From Planctomycetota bacterium (GTDB lineage: Bacteria; Planctomycetota; UBA1135; UBA2386), in NCBI GenBank assembly GCA_027621295.1, contig JAQCBR010000039.1:1-32615 (forward strand): a stretch of 32,615 nt of DNA, in the 5' to 3' direction. Below are positions 23,331-30,781 of the stretch, piece after piece. The position numbers were made by a program, and so were the translations under genes. Every line of letters begins with the position of its first letter. The first letter of the stretch is position 1. Below the pieces are notes generated by a model. The model saw nothing but the letters and a program-made list of their open reading frames with translations, searched no databases and was not told where the DNA came from.

Positions 23331-23596
23331 GAATAGTCCTCGCGGAGTGGTGCCGGGGAGATGTCCGGGCGCCCGTCGGGGTATCGACGCGGGACAGGGT
23401 CCGGGTTGAGCGGATGCGGTCGCACGAGGCCGAATCCGAGCCGGAGTCGCGAGCCGCACATCGCCGGTGTCGCATTCCTCGACACGCTGGCCGGACCGAG
23501 CCGCCACTGCGGTCTCGTTCTCGGACCGGGCGGCTCTGCGGCCGCATCACGGCGTCCGGGACTCGCCGTTGGCCGCCGCGGGCCGCTCGGTGGCGG
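23331..23596. other. Gap between ptsH and pilM
   Basis: 266 bp with no coding frame of protein-like composition. A TANRCTCC-type -10 as at other genes in this window is not evident, and neither is a strong hairpin after ptsH. The pilM ribosome site GAGGA is at its left end. Confidence 0.5.
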
Positions 23597-23905
23597 TCAG
23601 TCTTCGCCGAAGCCCGAGTCGACGAGCTCGCGCAGCGCCTGGAGAAGCGCTTCGGCATCGGGCCCCTCGGCCATCAGCTCGAGTTCCGCGCCGTGCTCGG
23701 CGGCCAACATCATGATGCCCATGATGGACTTGCCGTTGACCGACTCCGAGCCGGGGCGGCCGACCTGGATCGAGGACTCGAACTGGTTCGCCGTCTGCAC
23801 GAAGAGGTGCGCGGGGCGCGCGTGCATCCCGTTCCGGTTCACCAGCCGCACGACCGCGCGGGCCGATCCGTTCCCGGGACCGACTCCTGTCGAGGCGTCG
23901 CTCAC
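23597..23905 (-). CDS. ptsH: HPr-family phosphocarrier protein
   Basis: The 102-residue protein carries phosphate from Enzyme I to EIIA proteins. The active-site His28 sits in NRNGMHARPA, and the regulatory-serine region is GKSIMGIMML (Ser60, equivalent to Ser46 of classical HPr). The N-terminus is about 13 residues longer than usual. The start is GTG at 23905, overlapping the ptsN stop as GTGA. The frame is open far upstream, but the extra sequence runs antisense-like through ptsN. Next to ptsN, rpoN and hpf this looks like the nitrogen-type PTS carrier (NPr role). The conserved serine would also allow HprK control; no hprK is in the window. Confidence 0.94.
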   Translation of the reverse strand: MSDASTGVGPGNGSARAVVRLVNRNGMHARPAHLFVQTANQFESSIQVGRPGSESVNGKSIMGIMMLAAEHGAELELMAEGPDAEALLQALRELVDSGFGED

Positions 23906-24360
23906 GGAGCCATCTCGCAGAGGAGCTCGCGGATCTCGGCTTCGTCCTTCGCCTTGCCCAGGAACCGACGGAAGTCGGCGTTCCGGGCCAATCCGGAGAT
24001 CCAACGCAGGAGCTGCAGGTGTTCTTCGGCGGCGTCGGCCGGCGCGAGGATCAGGAACACCGTGTGGACCGGCCGACCGTCGATCGCCTCGTATTCGATC
24101 CCGTCCGGGGACCGGGCCAACACGATCGAAGTCGACTCGATCGTGTCGAGCTTGACGTGTGGAACGGCGACGCCGTTGCCGATGCCGGTGCTGCCGCGCG
24201 CTTCGCGCTCGGCGATCTTCTTGCGGACCTTGTTGGCGACCGCAGATGGGATGCGCCCAGCCTCCGTGGAAGCAGCAAGGATCTCGTCGATCGCCTCCTG
24301 CTTGGAGGTGGCCTCGAGGGCTTCGAGGATCAGCGCGGAGTCGATGAGGGCCTGGATCAT
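23902..24360 (-). CDS. ptsN: PTS EIIA component of the nitrogen/fructose type (PtsN)
   Basis: The 152-residue regulatory phosphoprotein accepts phosphate from HPr. The active-site His68 lies in GNGVAVPHVK, and the fold is completed by VFLILAPADAAEEHLQLLRWISGLA, typical of EIIA-Ntr. The start is ATG at 24360; a GTG codon sits immediately upstream at 24363 and could be used instead. GGTGA provides the ribosome site. Its own -10-like box and a perfect inverted repeat lie in the 201-bp gap after hpf. The absence of a fused transporter domain and the rpoN-locus context favour a regulatory role in nitrogen, potassium or envelope control. Confidence 0.94.
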   Translation of the reverse strand: MIQALIDSALILEALEATSKQEAIDEILAASTEAGRIPSAVANKVRKKIAEREARGSTGIGNGVAVPHVKLDTIESTSIVLARSPDGIEYEAIDGRPVHTVFLILAPADAAEEHLQLLRWISGLARNADFRRFLGKAKDEAEIRELLCEMAP

Positions 24361-24371
24361 CACGGTTCACC

Positions 24372-24393
24372 CCAGGTGGGCCGGGCCACCTGG
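24372..24393 (-). promoter_or_regulatory. Perfect inverted repeat in the ptsN leader
   Basis: CCAGGTGG, six bases, CCACCTGG. It lies between the -10-like box (24414-24419) and the ribosome site of ptsN, whose GGTGA starts immediately after it. It could be a dimeric repressor site or an RNA hairpin that limits ribosome access. Confidence 0.6.
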
Positions 24394-24413
24394 ACGGAAT
24401 TCTCGGGGCGAGG

Positions 24414-24419
24414 AGTGTA
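24414..24419 (-). promoter_or_regulatory. -10-like box TACACT before ptsN
   Basis: The minus-strand context GGCTACACTCCTCG shares the TANRCTCC form with other promoters here. The implied leader is about 45 nt. The -35 position is weak (TCGCGA, 3 of 6). Confidence 0.4.
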
Positions 24420-24426
24420 GCCGCGA

Positions 24427-24447
24427 GGGCGTCGCATCGCGACGCCC
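24427..24447 (-). other. 9-bp perfect hairpin upstream of the ptsN promoter
   Basis: GGGCGTCGC-ATC-GCGACGCCC. It overlaps the spacer and -35 region of the putative ptsN promoter. It may be an operator or a transcript 3' element of the truA-hpf unit. Confidence 0.45.
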
Positions 24448-24525
24448 GAGTGGGACCACCGGGCACGCGGTACACAAACCGCCCTCCGGCCCGAACTTGG
24501 GGACGCGGAGAGCGCTGGCTGGTGC

Positions 24526-24555
24526 GCGGGTGCGAGCGCGGAGCGCCGCACCCGC
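24526..24555 (-). terminator. Hairpin after hpf
   Basis: A 9-bp stem GCGGGTGCG/CGCACCCGC is capped by an inner GCGC-GGA-GCGC stem, starting 9 nt past the hpf stop. It lacks a U-tract but is the strongest structure at this gene end, so it is a likely transcript 3' end or stability element. Confidence 0.5.
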
Positions 24556-24564
24556 CGGGACCCG

Positions 24565-24885
24565 TCAGCCCTCGCCGCGGTGGTCCTTGAGGCGCTCCTT
24601 CGCCTTGACCAGCTGGCGCTCGACCTTCTGCACCGCACCGTCGAGCGCGGAGTGGAAGTGCTCGCTCTTGTCCTTGCCGATCACGTGCTCGTGGTTGTCG
24701 ATGTGGCACACCACCTCGACCTCGGGCGCCTCGTGCGGCCCGTCGACGATCACCTCGATCCGCGAGATCTGGTCGTTGAACCGCGGCAGCCGTCCTGCCT
24801 TCTGCCGTGCGTAGTCCTCCATCCGGTTCGAGACCTCACCGTGGCGGCTGGAGACTTCGATCGAGACGTCACCTTCGTGGTTCAT
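24565..24885 (-). CDS. hpf: Short ribosome hibernation promoting factor (HPF/RaiA family)
   Basis: The 106-residue protein binds the 30S decoding region in starvation. The start chosen is ATG at 24885 (MNHEGDVSIEVSSRHGEVSNRM), overlapping the truA stop as ATGA. Fifteen more codons upstream are open but lie inside truA. The family pattern is present: V-x-I-x-x-R-H, a helix ending YARQKAGRL, the strand IEVIVDGPHEAPEVEVVCHI, and a basic C-terminal helix VERQLVKAKERLKDHR. There is no C-terminal dimerisation domain, so this is the short type. Its place in the rpoN locus matches the proteobacterial rpoN-hpf-ptsN order. Confidence 0.92.
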   Translation of the reverse strand: MNHEGDVSIEVSSRHGEVSNRMEDYARQKAGRLPRFNDQISRIEVIVDGPHEAPEVEVVCHIDNHEHVIGKDKSEHFHSALDGAVQKVERQLVKAKERLKDHRGEG

Positions 24886-25703
24886 GCTGGGCTCGCTTCT
24901 GGTTCGGTTGCGGCGCCTGGACCCACGCACCCCTGCCCCGCGAAGGGCGCCAGGGCCTCGCGGGGGTACAGGACGCGCAGGAGGTAGAGACCCTCCGCCG
25001 GGGCGTTCTCGCCCGCACGGCGGCGGTCGCAGGATCGGAGGATCTCTGCGACCTCTTCCGGTTCGCGCTTGCCGACTCCCACTTCGAGGAGCGTTCCGGC
25101 CATCGCCCGGACCTGGTTGTAGAGGAACCCCGACCCCTGGACGACGATGTCCAGACCGTGGGGTCGCCGCACGATGCGGACGTGATCGACGCGACGCACC
25201 GTGCCCCGCTTGCGCGGGTAGCCGGGATTCGTCGCGAATGCCGCGAAGTCGTGTTCGCCGACGAGGTGGCGGGCCGCTGCGCGCATGCGCGCCAGGTCGA
25301 CAGGGCGTCGGATCCAGTGGAAGCGTCCGCGACCGAAGACCGGAAGGACCGGTACGGTGAGACAGCGGTAGACGTAGCGCTTGCCCCGGGTCGAGAACCT
25401 CGCGTGGAACGACGGCCCGACGCGACGCGACGACACGACGCGGACCGACTCCGGCAGGTTGCCGTTGAGCGCGCGCAGCAGGCGGTCAGGCTCGAGGTCT
25501 CGATCGATCCGCACGTGCGCGCACTGCCGGAGCGCGTGCACGCCTGCGTCGGTCCGGCCGGAGCCGTGCACGACCACCGGCTGACCGCAGATCACCGCGA
25601 GCGCGTCCTCGAGCGCCTGCTGCACGGTGTCGAAGCCTTCCTGGCGCTGCCAGCCAGCGAATTCCGCGCCGTCGTAGCTGATCGTCAGCAGGTAGCTGTT
25701 CAA
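24882..25703 (-). CDS. truA: tRNA pseudouridine(38-40) synthase TruA
   Basis: Makes pseudouridine at positions 38-40 of the tRNA anticodon arm. The 273-residue protein runs from TTG at 25703 (M-NSYLLTISYDGAEFAGWQ), which gives the usual family length and N-terminus. The frame is open upstream through the rpoN 3' end, but those residues are not conserved-looking. Catalytic Asp52 is in GSGRTDAGVHAL. Other motifs are FHARFSTRGKRYVYR, HDFAAFATNPG and the C-terminal FLYNQVRAMAGTLLEVG. Only a weak AGG ribosome site is visible. It lies 49 bp after rpoN and couples to hpf through ATGA. truA inside an rpoN-hpf-ptsN cluster is unusual. Confidence 0.95.
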   Translation of the reverse strand: MNSYLLTISYDGAEFAGWQRQEGFDTVQQALEDALAVICGQPVVVHGSGRTDAGVHALRQCAHVRIDRDLEPDRLLRALNGNLPESVRVVSSRRVGPSFHARFSTRGKRYVYRCLTVPVLPVFGRGRFHWIRRPVDLARMRAAARHLVGEHDFAAFATNPGYPRKRGTVRRVDHVRIVRRPHGLDIVVQGSGFLYNQVRAMAGTLLEVGVGKREPEEVAEILRSCDRRRAGENAPAEGLYLLRVLYPREALAPFAGQGCVGPGAATEPEASPA

Positions 25704-25752
25704 GGTCGGGACCTGTGTCGGACCATAACGTGTCGGGGCTCCACTGTCCCCT

Positions 25753-27081
25753 TCACCGACCTGCCTCCGGTCCCTGCGGACGTCGACCGCGACGCAGGTG
25801 GACTGCGGGAATCCCGAGCTCGGCACGGTGCTGGGCGATCGTCCGGCGTGCGATCCGAACGTCACGCTCCGCGAACCACGCGACGAGCTGCTCGTCCGAC
25901 CACGGTGCCGCCGGGTCCTCGGCGGCCACCGCCTCGCGGAGCAAGGCCTGCACCGCGGTCCTGCCGCGCGACTCGCCGTCCGCACTGCCGCCGTCGAAGA
26001 ACCGACGGAGCGCGATCACGCCGTCCGGATGCCCGAGGTACTTGCCGGCGATCGCACGGCTGACCGTCGATGCGTGGATGCCGAGCCGCTCGGCGATCGA
26101 CGCCATGCGCAGCGGGAGGATCGCGCGCTCGCCGTGCCGGAGGAAACCGCGCTGTTCCGTGAGGATCGCTGCGGTCACCTCGCAGAGCGTCTGACGACGG
26201 AACGCAACCGCGTCGATCAGATCCCTCGCTGCGGAGAGCTTGCCGCGGAGGTAGCGCCGCACCGAGGTCGGCTGATCCCGGTCCGCAGCCAGCAGCACGT
26301 AGTCGGCGTTCAGGTCGAGCACCGGGAGCGCGTACTCGTCGACCGCGACCTCGGCCCTACCGCCCACGGTGCGGACGACGACGTCCGGACGCACGGCGGG
26401 CGATGGCTCTGCGTGGAACTCCCTGCCCGGGTGGGCCCGCAGCCGGCGAACCTTGTCGAGCAGGTCGTCCAGCTCGGAAGCCTCGAGCTCGAGCGCACGC
26501 GCCACGTCCTCGAAGCGGTTGCGTCCGAGATCTTCGAGGTACCTGCCCAGCAGGGCTTCGATGGTCGGACGGTCGGGGTCCGCGCGGTCGATCTGGGCGA
26601 TCATCGCGTCGATCGGACCCGCGGTCCCGAGCCCGCGTGGCTCGATCGACCGGAGGATCGCCAGGGCTTCCGCGCCGATCGGCTCGGCGGCGTCCTCGAT
26701 CGAGCGGAGATCCTCGGGCGCGAGGAAGCCGTCGGCATCGAGTCGACCGGCGAGCTCGAGGACCGCCGTCTCCAGCTCGGGAGCGAGACCGAGCAGAGCG
26801 ACCTCTCCCTGCACGTGCGACCACAGATCCTGCGGTCGACACGGCGCACTCTCGATCATCGATCCGGGATCGCTGTCGCGGACGGATCGCCGCGCCACCG
26901 GCGCTTCGGCGTCCGCGGGGCGCACGAGTTCGAGCACCTCGTTCTGTGCGAGCTCCGCGTCGATCCGGGTCAACAGGTCGACGGTCGCCAGCTGCAGGAT
27001 CTCGACCGACTGGAGCAGTCGCGGCATCAACCCGAGCCGCTGCTCCGCGCGCGCTACCAGACCCTGCTGAAGTGTCGACAT
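25753..27081 (-). CDS. rpoN: RNA polymerase sigma-54 factor
   Basis: Directs RNA polymerase to -24/-12 promoters that need an AAA+ activator. The 442-residue protein starts at ATG 27081 (MSTLQQGLVARAEQRLGLMP); upstream open frame sequence is not protein-like. Region I is the Gln/Leu-rich activator-contact region (about 1-50, LLQSVEILQLATVDLLTRI), ending AQNEVLELV. A core-binding domain follows (about 80-260). The helix-turn-helix is ASIAERLGIHASTVSRAIAGKYL, and the RpoN box is ARRTIAQHRAELGIP (about 410-424). I saw no -24/-12 promoter (GG-N10-GC type) in the window. A ribosome site is not clear (G-rich stretch upstream). It heads the rpoN-truA-hpf-ptsN-ptsH group, 194 bp after hrpB. Confidence 0.95.
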   Translation of the reverse strand: MSTLQQGLVARAEQRLGLMPRLLQSVEILQLATVDLLTRIDAELAQNEVLELVRPADAEAPVARRSVRDSDPGSMIESAPCRPQDLWSHVQGEVALLGLAPELETAVLELAGRLDADGFLAPEDLRSIEDAAEPIGAEALAILRSIEPRGLGTAGPIDAMIAQIDRADPDRPTIEALLGRYLEDLGRNRFEDVARALELEASELDDLLDKVRRLRAHPGREFHAEPSPAVRPDVVVRTVGGRAEVAVDEYALPVLDLNADYVLLAADRDQPTSVRRYLRGKLSAARDLIDAVAFRRQTLCEVTAAILTEQRGFLRHGERAILPLRMASIAERLGIHASTVSRAIAGKYLGHPDGVIALRRFFDGGSADGESRGRTAVQALLREAVAAEDPAAPWSDEQLVAWFAERDVRIARRTIAQHRAELGIPAVHLRRGRRPQGPEAGR

Positions 27082-27275
27082 CCCCGACGCGATTCCCCCG
27101 CTCCTGTGGGTTTCGACCCCAGCGGAGCGGCTCTTGAGACGGGTAGTGGCGTCTCCTCCGCTCGGACTCCAACGGTTCGTTGCGACCGCCCATTCGAGTG
27201 GGACGATCCTCGCGACGGTGGGATGGACACGCACTTTGCATCCTGACGCCCTGTCCCACGTGCGCGAACGGCCCG

Positions 27276-29798
27276 TCAGCGCCGACGTCGAGCCGGCGGC
27301 TCGGGGGGCGTGGCAGTTCGCGGGTCGTCCGGCCATGCGTGACGCGGATAGCGCCGCTTCAACTCGGCGCGGACCTTCGGGTAGACGTTGTCCCAGAAGC
27401 TCGCGAGGTCTCGCGTGACCTGCACCGGTCGCTGGTTCGGGCCCAGCAGGTGGAGCAGGACCGGGCCGCGACCGACCCGCGGACTCTGGAGCGTGCCGAA
27501 CAGCTCCTGGATCCGCACCGCCAGGAACGGCTCGTCCCCGGACGTGTAGTCGATCCGCGCGCGACGCCCGCTCTTCAGCACGATCTTCTCCGGGGCTTCG
27601 GTGCCGAGCAGGCGACGGACCTCGGCCGGCCAGGAGGCGACGAGGATCTGCGCGATCTGCGGGCCCGACAGGTCACGCAGGGTCCTGCGGCCTGCGAGCA
27701 GCGGCAGAGCCGCGCGCACCACTTCGGCATCTCCGACCTCGGGCCAGGCCATCTCCTCGAAGCGGGCCCGCAGGAACCGGACGCGGGCCATCAACCCGCG
27801 GAGCTCGTCACCGTCGCCGATCCAACGCCATGGATCTGCTTCCAGTTCCGCAGCCAGCGCAGCCTCGACGGCCTCCGGCTCCACCGAACCTGTCCGACGT
27901 TCGTCGAGCACGAGGCCGAGGAAGGTCGTGCGACGTAGACCGGCGATGCGCCCACTGGCAGCCTCGAAGACCGCTGCGTCCTCGGTCCTGGGCTCGCCGG
28001 GCACGACCCCGTCGAGCCAGGCGCGCTCGACCGGTGCCGCCAGCCGGAGCCGCGAGCGGGTCGACATCTGACGAGCCCCACCGTCGGCCACGTCGAGCGC
28101 GAGAAGGAACTCCGGTTCGTCGTGCAGCGCATCTCGATCCCACTCGACGCCGCGCCCGCCGACCATCGTTCCCTGCGTCGCGCCCGAACCTGCGGACAGG
28201 ACCACGCGATCGACGAAGCCTGCCAGCAGGCAGCGGATCACGTCATCCACGTCCCAACGCTCGTCGTGGCGCCAGCCACGTATCAGCTGATCGCGCGCGC
28301 GTGCGACCGCACGCGCGGCCGCACGGTCCACCCCGAGCGCACGGCAGGAAGCGTCGCCGAAGCCTCCCTGCTCGACGCGGGCCAGTCGGTCGAGGCGGTC
28401 CAGCACATCGATCGGCAGCGTCGGTTCGCCCGGACCCGGTCGTCGCAGCAGGTCGCGCTCACCGAGCATGGCGGCGAGGGTCGCCACCGGGCGGACGCAG
28501 CGGCGACGCCTCGCTTCGATCAGCGAACGCCCGATGCGGGGATGCACCGGCAGGCGGAGCATCTCCGCACCGACGGCGGTGACCCGCCCCTCCGCGTCGA
28601 CCGCGCCGAGTCGACGCAGCAGCGCGTCCGCCCTGCGCAGCGCCTGCGCCTCCGGCGCGTCGAACCAGCCGAACTCGACCGGATCTCGCGAGGCGAACGC
28701 GCGCACCGTCAGCGCGACGCCGGCGAGGTCGCTCCTCCTGATCTCCGGCGTATCGAAGGCGGGGAGCGAACGTTCCTCGGCGGCCGTCCACAGGCGAAGG
28801 CACAGCCCCGGACCCGTCCGACCGGCGCGTCCGGCGCGCTGCGTGGCCGAGGCGAGGCTGATCCGCTCGACACGGAGGGCGTCGATCCCCCGACCCGGGT
28901 CATGCCGGAGGACTCGGGCCAGCCCCGTGTCGACCACCGCCGTCACACCCTCGATCGTCACCGAACTCTCCGCGACGTTCGTCGCGAGCACGACCTTGCG
29001 GCGCGGAGAGCGGAGCACGGCGAGATCCTGTTCTTCCGCGGAGAGCGCGCCGTGCAGCGGCAGGACCTCGCAGCTGGTCCGTCGGGCGACGTCGACCAGG
29101 GCGCGCGCCGTGCGCTGGATCTCTCCGACGCCGGGAAGGAAGACCAGCACGTCACCGCCCGTGCTCGAGACTGCGTCCACCACGGCGCGGCGGACCACAT
29201 CCTCGAGCCGTTCACGGGGATCGAGAGGCCGATCCAGGTGACGGATCTCGACGTCGTGCAGCGCCCCCTCGGCGCGGAGCACCGGACAATCGCCGAGGAA
29301 CGACGCGATCGGACCGGGATCGAGAGTCGCGGACATCACGACGACCGCGAGGTCGTCCCGCACCGTGTCCCGCACCTCACGGAGCATCGACAGGGCGAGA
29401 TCCGTGTCGACGTGCCGTTCGTGGAACTCGTCGAGCACCACCGCCGCCACGCCGTCTAGGAACGCATCCTCGCAGAGACGACGGACGAGGATGCCCTCCG
29501 TCACGAACGTGAGGCGTGTCTGCGCCGAGGTCCGCTCCTCGTGGCGGACGCGGTAGCCGACCTCGTCGCCGAGCCGACTGCCTCGCTCCGCCGCGACCCG
29601 GCGCGCCGCGGTGCGTGCCGCGAGTCGCCGCGGCTCGAGGACGAGGACCTCGCCGGAAGGCAGCGCGTCGAGCAGGGCTGCCGGCAGTCGCGTCGTCTTT
29701 CCGGACCCAGGGGGCGCCGTCAGCACGAGCGCCCCCGCGTCGCGGACCGCCGAGACCGCCTCGGTCAGGACGGCGTCGATCGGCAGCGGCGCGTTCAC
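27276..29798 (-). CDS. hrpB: ATP-dependent RNA helicase HrpB (DEAH family)
   Basis: The 840-residue superfamily 2 helicase is of unknown physiological role in most bacteria. Motifs: Walker A APPGSGKTT (28-36), DEFH (122-125), motif III SAT (155-157), LATNVAESSVTI (270-281) and motif VI QRAGRAGR (319-326). A helicase-associated region follows. The HrpB-specific C-terminus contains SFWDNVYPKVRAELKRRYP and HAWPDDP, which identifies HrpB rather than HrpA. The start is GTG at 29798, overlapping the recR stop as GTGA. Confidence 0.95.
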   Translation of the reverse strand: MNAPLPIDAVLTEAVSAVRDAGALVLTAPPGSGKTTRLPAALLDALPSGEVLVLEPRRLAARTAARRVAAERGSRLGDEVGYRVRHEERTSAQTRLTFVTEGILVRRLCEDAFLDGVAAVVLDEFHERHVDTDLALSMLREVRDTVRDDLAVVVMSATLDPGPIASFLGDCPVLRAEGALHDVEIRHLDRPLDPRERLEDVVRRAVVDAVSSTGGDVLVFLPGVGEIQRTARALVDVARRTSCEVLPLHGALSAEEQDLAVLRSPRRKVVLATNVAESSVTIEGVTAVVDTGLARVLRHDPGRGIDALRVERISLASATQRAGRAGRTGPGLCLRLWTAAEERSLPAFDTPEIRRSDLAGVALTVRAFASRDPVEFGWFDAPEAQALRRADALLRRLGAVDAEGRVTAVGAEMLRLPVHPRIGRSLIEARRRRCVRPVATLAAMLGERDLLRRPGPGEPTLPIDVLDRLDRLARVEQGGFGDASCRALGVDRAAARAVARARDQLIRGWRHDERWDVDDVIRCLLAGFVDRVVLSAGSGATQGTMVGGRGVEWDRDALHDEPEFLLALDVADGGARQMSTRSRLRLAAPVERAWLDGVVPGEPRTEDAAVFEAASGRIAGLRRTTFLGLVLDERRTGSVEPEAVEAALAAELEADPWRWIGDGDELRGLMARVRFLRARFEEMAWPEVGDAEVVRAALPLLAGRRTLRDLSGPQIAQILVASWPAEVRRLLGTEAPEKIVLKSGRRARIDYTSGDEPFLAVRIQELFGTLQSPRVGRGPVLLHLLGPNQRPVQVTRDLASFWDNVYPKVRAELKRRYPRHAWPDDPRTATPPEPPARRRR

Positions 29799-30391
29799 CC
29801 GAGGTCCCGGCGACCCTCGATCGCGTCGGCGAGGATCGCGCTCGACACCTGGACGATGGTCGACCCGGCCGGAATGCCTCGCGCGATCCGCGTCAGGCGC
29901 ACCGGGGTGTCACGCAGACGCTCGGCCAGCAGCGACGCCGTGCCCTCACCTTCGAGGTCCGGGTTGGTCGCGAGACAGACCTCGGTCACCCCCCCTTCAC
30001 GCACCCGCTCGACGAGCGGCTTCACCGTCAGATCCTCCGCACGGATCCCCTCGAGCGCGGACACGCGCCCCTGCAGCACGTGGTAGAGCCCGCGGTAGCC
30101 CGCGGTCTCGAACGCGGCCACGTCCCGGGGGTCCTCGACCACGAGCAGTCGGCTGCGATCGCGCTCTTCGTCGGCACAGATCGAGCAGGGCGCGACCTCG
30201 TCGAGGTTGAAGCAGGTCGGACACACCCGCGTGGAGTTGCGGGCGGCGACGATCGCTTCGGCCAGTTCCCGAGCGACCTTCGGCTCGGCGCGGAGAAGGT
30301 GGAACGCGAGCCGTTCGGACGTCTTGGGGCCGATGCCCGGCAGACGACCGAGGGACTCGATCAGGCGCTCTACGCTCTTGGGGCGGCTCAA
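29795..30391 (-). CDS. recR: Recombination mediator protein RecR
   Basis: Forms a DNA clamp with RecO and loads RecA at gaps. The 198-residue length is standard. It has a helix-hairpin-helix (LGRLPGIGPKTSERLAF, 14-30) and a zinc site Cys57, 60, 69, 72 (CPTC and CSIC). The Toprim domain follows (LLVVEDPRDVAAFE, then a late Walker-B-like stretch VCLATNPDLEGEGTA). It starts with TTG at 30391; I find no better upstream start and the ribosome site is weak. It lies in the classical dnaX-ybaB-recR order. Confidence 0.96.
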   Translation of the reverse strand: MSRPKSVERLIESLGRLPGIGPKTSERLAFHLLRAEPKVARELAEAIVAARNSTRVCPTCFNLDEVAPCSICADEERDRSRLLVVEDPRDVAAFETAGYRGLYHVLQGRVSALEGIRAEDLTVKPLVERVREGGVTEVCLATNPDLEGEGTASLLAERLRDTPVRLTRIARGIPAGSTIVQVSSAILADAIEGRRDLG

Positions 30392-30425
30392 CGCTCGGTG
30401 CCGGGAACGGGGTGTGGAGGACGGT

Positions 30426-30737
30426 TCAGATGCCGAGGTCGGTCAGGATCCCGCCCGTCACCTTCTCGGTTTCGCGGCGCTTGAGATCCGCTGCCGCTCG
30501 CACCGCGTCCCGCACGGCAGCGGTCACGTGCGCGCTGACGGAGGACGCGTTCTCGGACGCGAGGAGCGACGGATCGATCCGCACCGAGCGGACCTCCAGG
30601 TCGCCGGTGACGACACAGCGCACCGAGCCGCCCGCCGACACTCCCTCGACCTCGCGGTCGGCGAGGTCCTTCTGGAGTTCACGGAGCAGGCGCTGGAGCT
30701 CCTGGGCCTGCTTGAGGAGCGGAAATTCCTGGGTCAT
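30426..30737 (-). CDS. ybaB: YbaB/EbfC family nucleoid-associated protein
   Basis: A small (103-residue) dimeric DNA-binding protein. The helix FPLLKQAQELQRLLRELQKDLADREVEG is followed by the G-G-x-V-x-x-V-V-T-G-D strand pair and a long C-terminal helix with LKRRETEKVTGG, as in the family. Its position between dnaX and recR is conserved in bacteria. GAGAG upstream can serve as a weak ribosome site. Confidence 0.94.
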   Translation of the reverse strand: MTQEFPLLKQAQELQRLLRELQKDLADREVEGVSAGGSVRCVVTGDLEVRSVRIDPSLLASENASSVSAHVTAAVRDAVRAAADLKRRETEKVTGGILTDLGI

Positions 30738-30781
30738 GGAGGCTCTCGGGTCGTTCGGCGGCGCGGGCGGAGGGGTTCCGG

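Noticed and set aside
23906-24709. Long N-terminal extension of HPr
   Set aside because: The upstream part overlaps ptsN and hpf in a different frame and is arginine-rich; GTG at 23905 overlapping the ptsN stop gives a normal HPr.
23331-27275. Sigma-54 (-24/-12) promoters near rpoN, ptsN or pilM
   Set aside because: I searched for TGGCAC-N5-TTGC-type sites on the minus strand and found none with both GG and GC elements in place.
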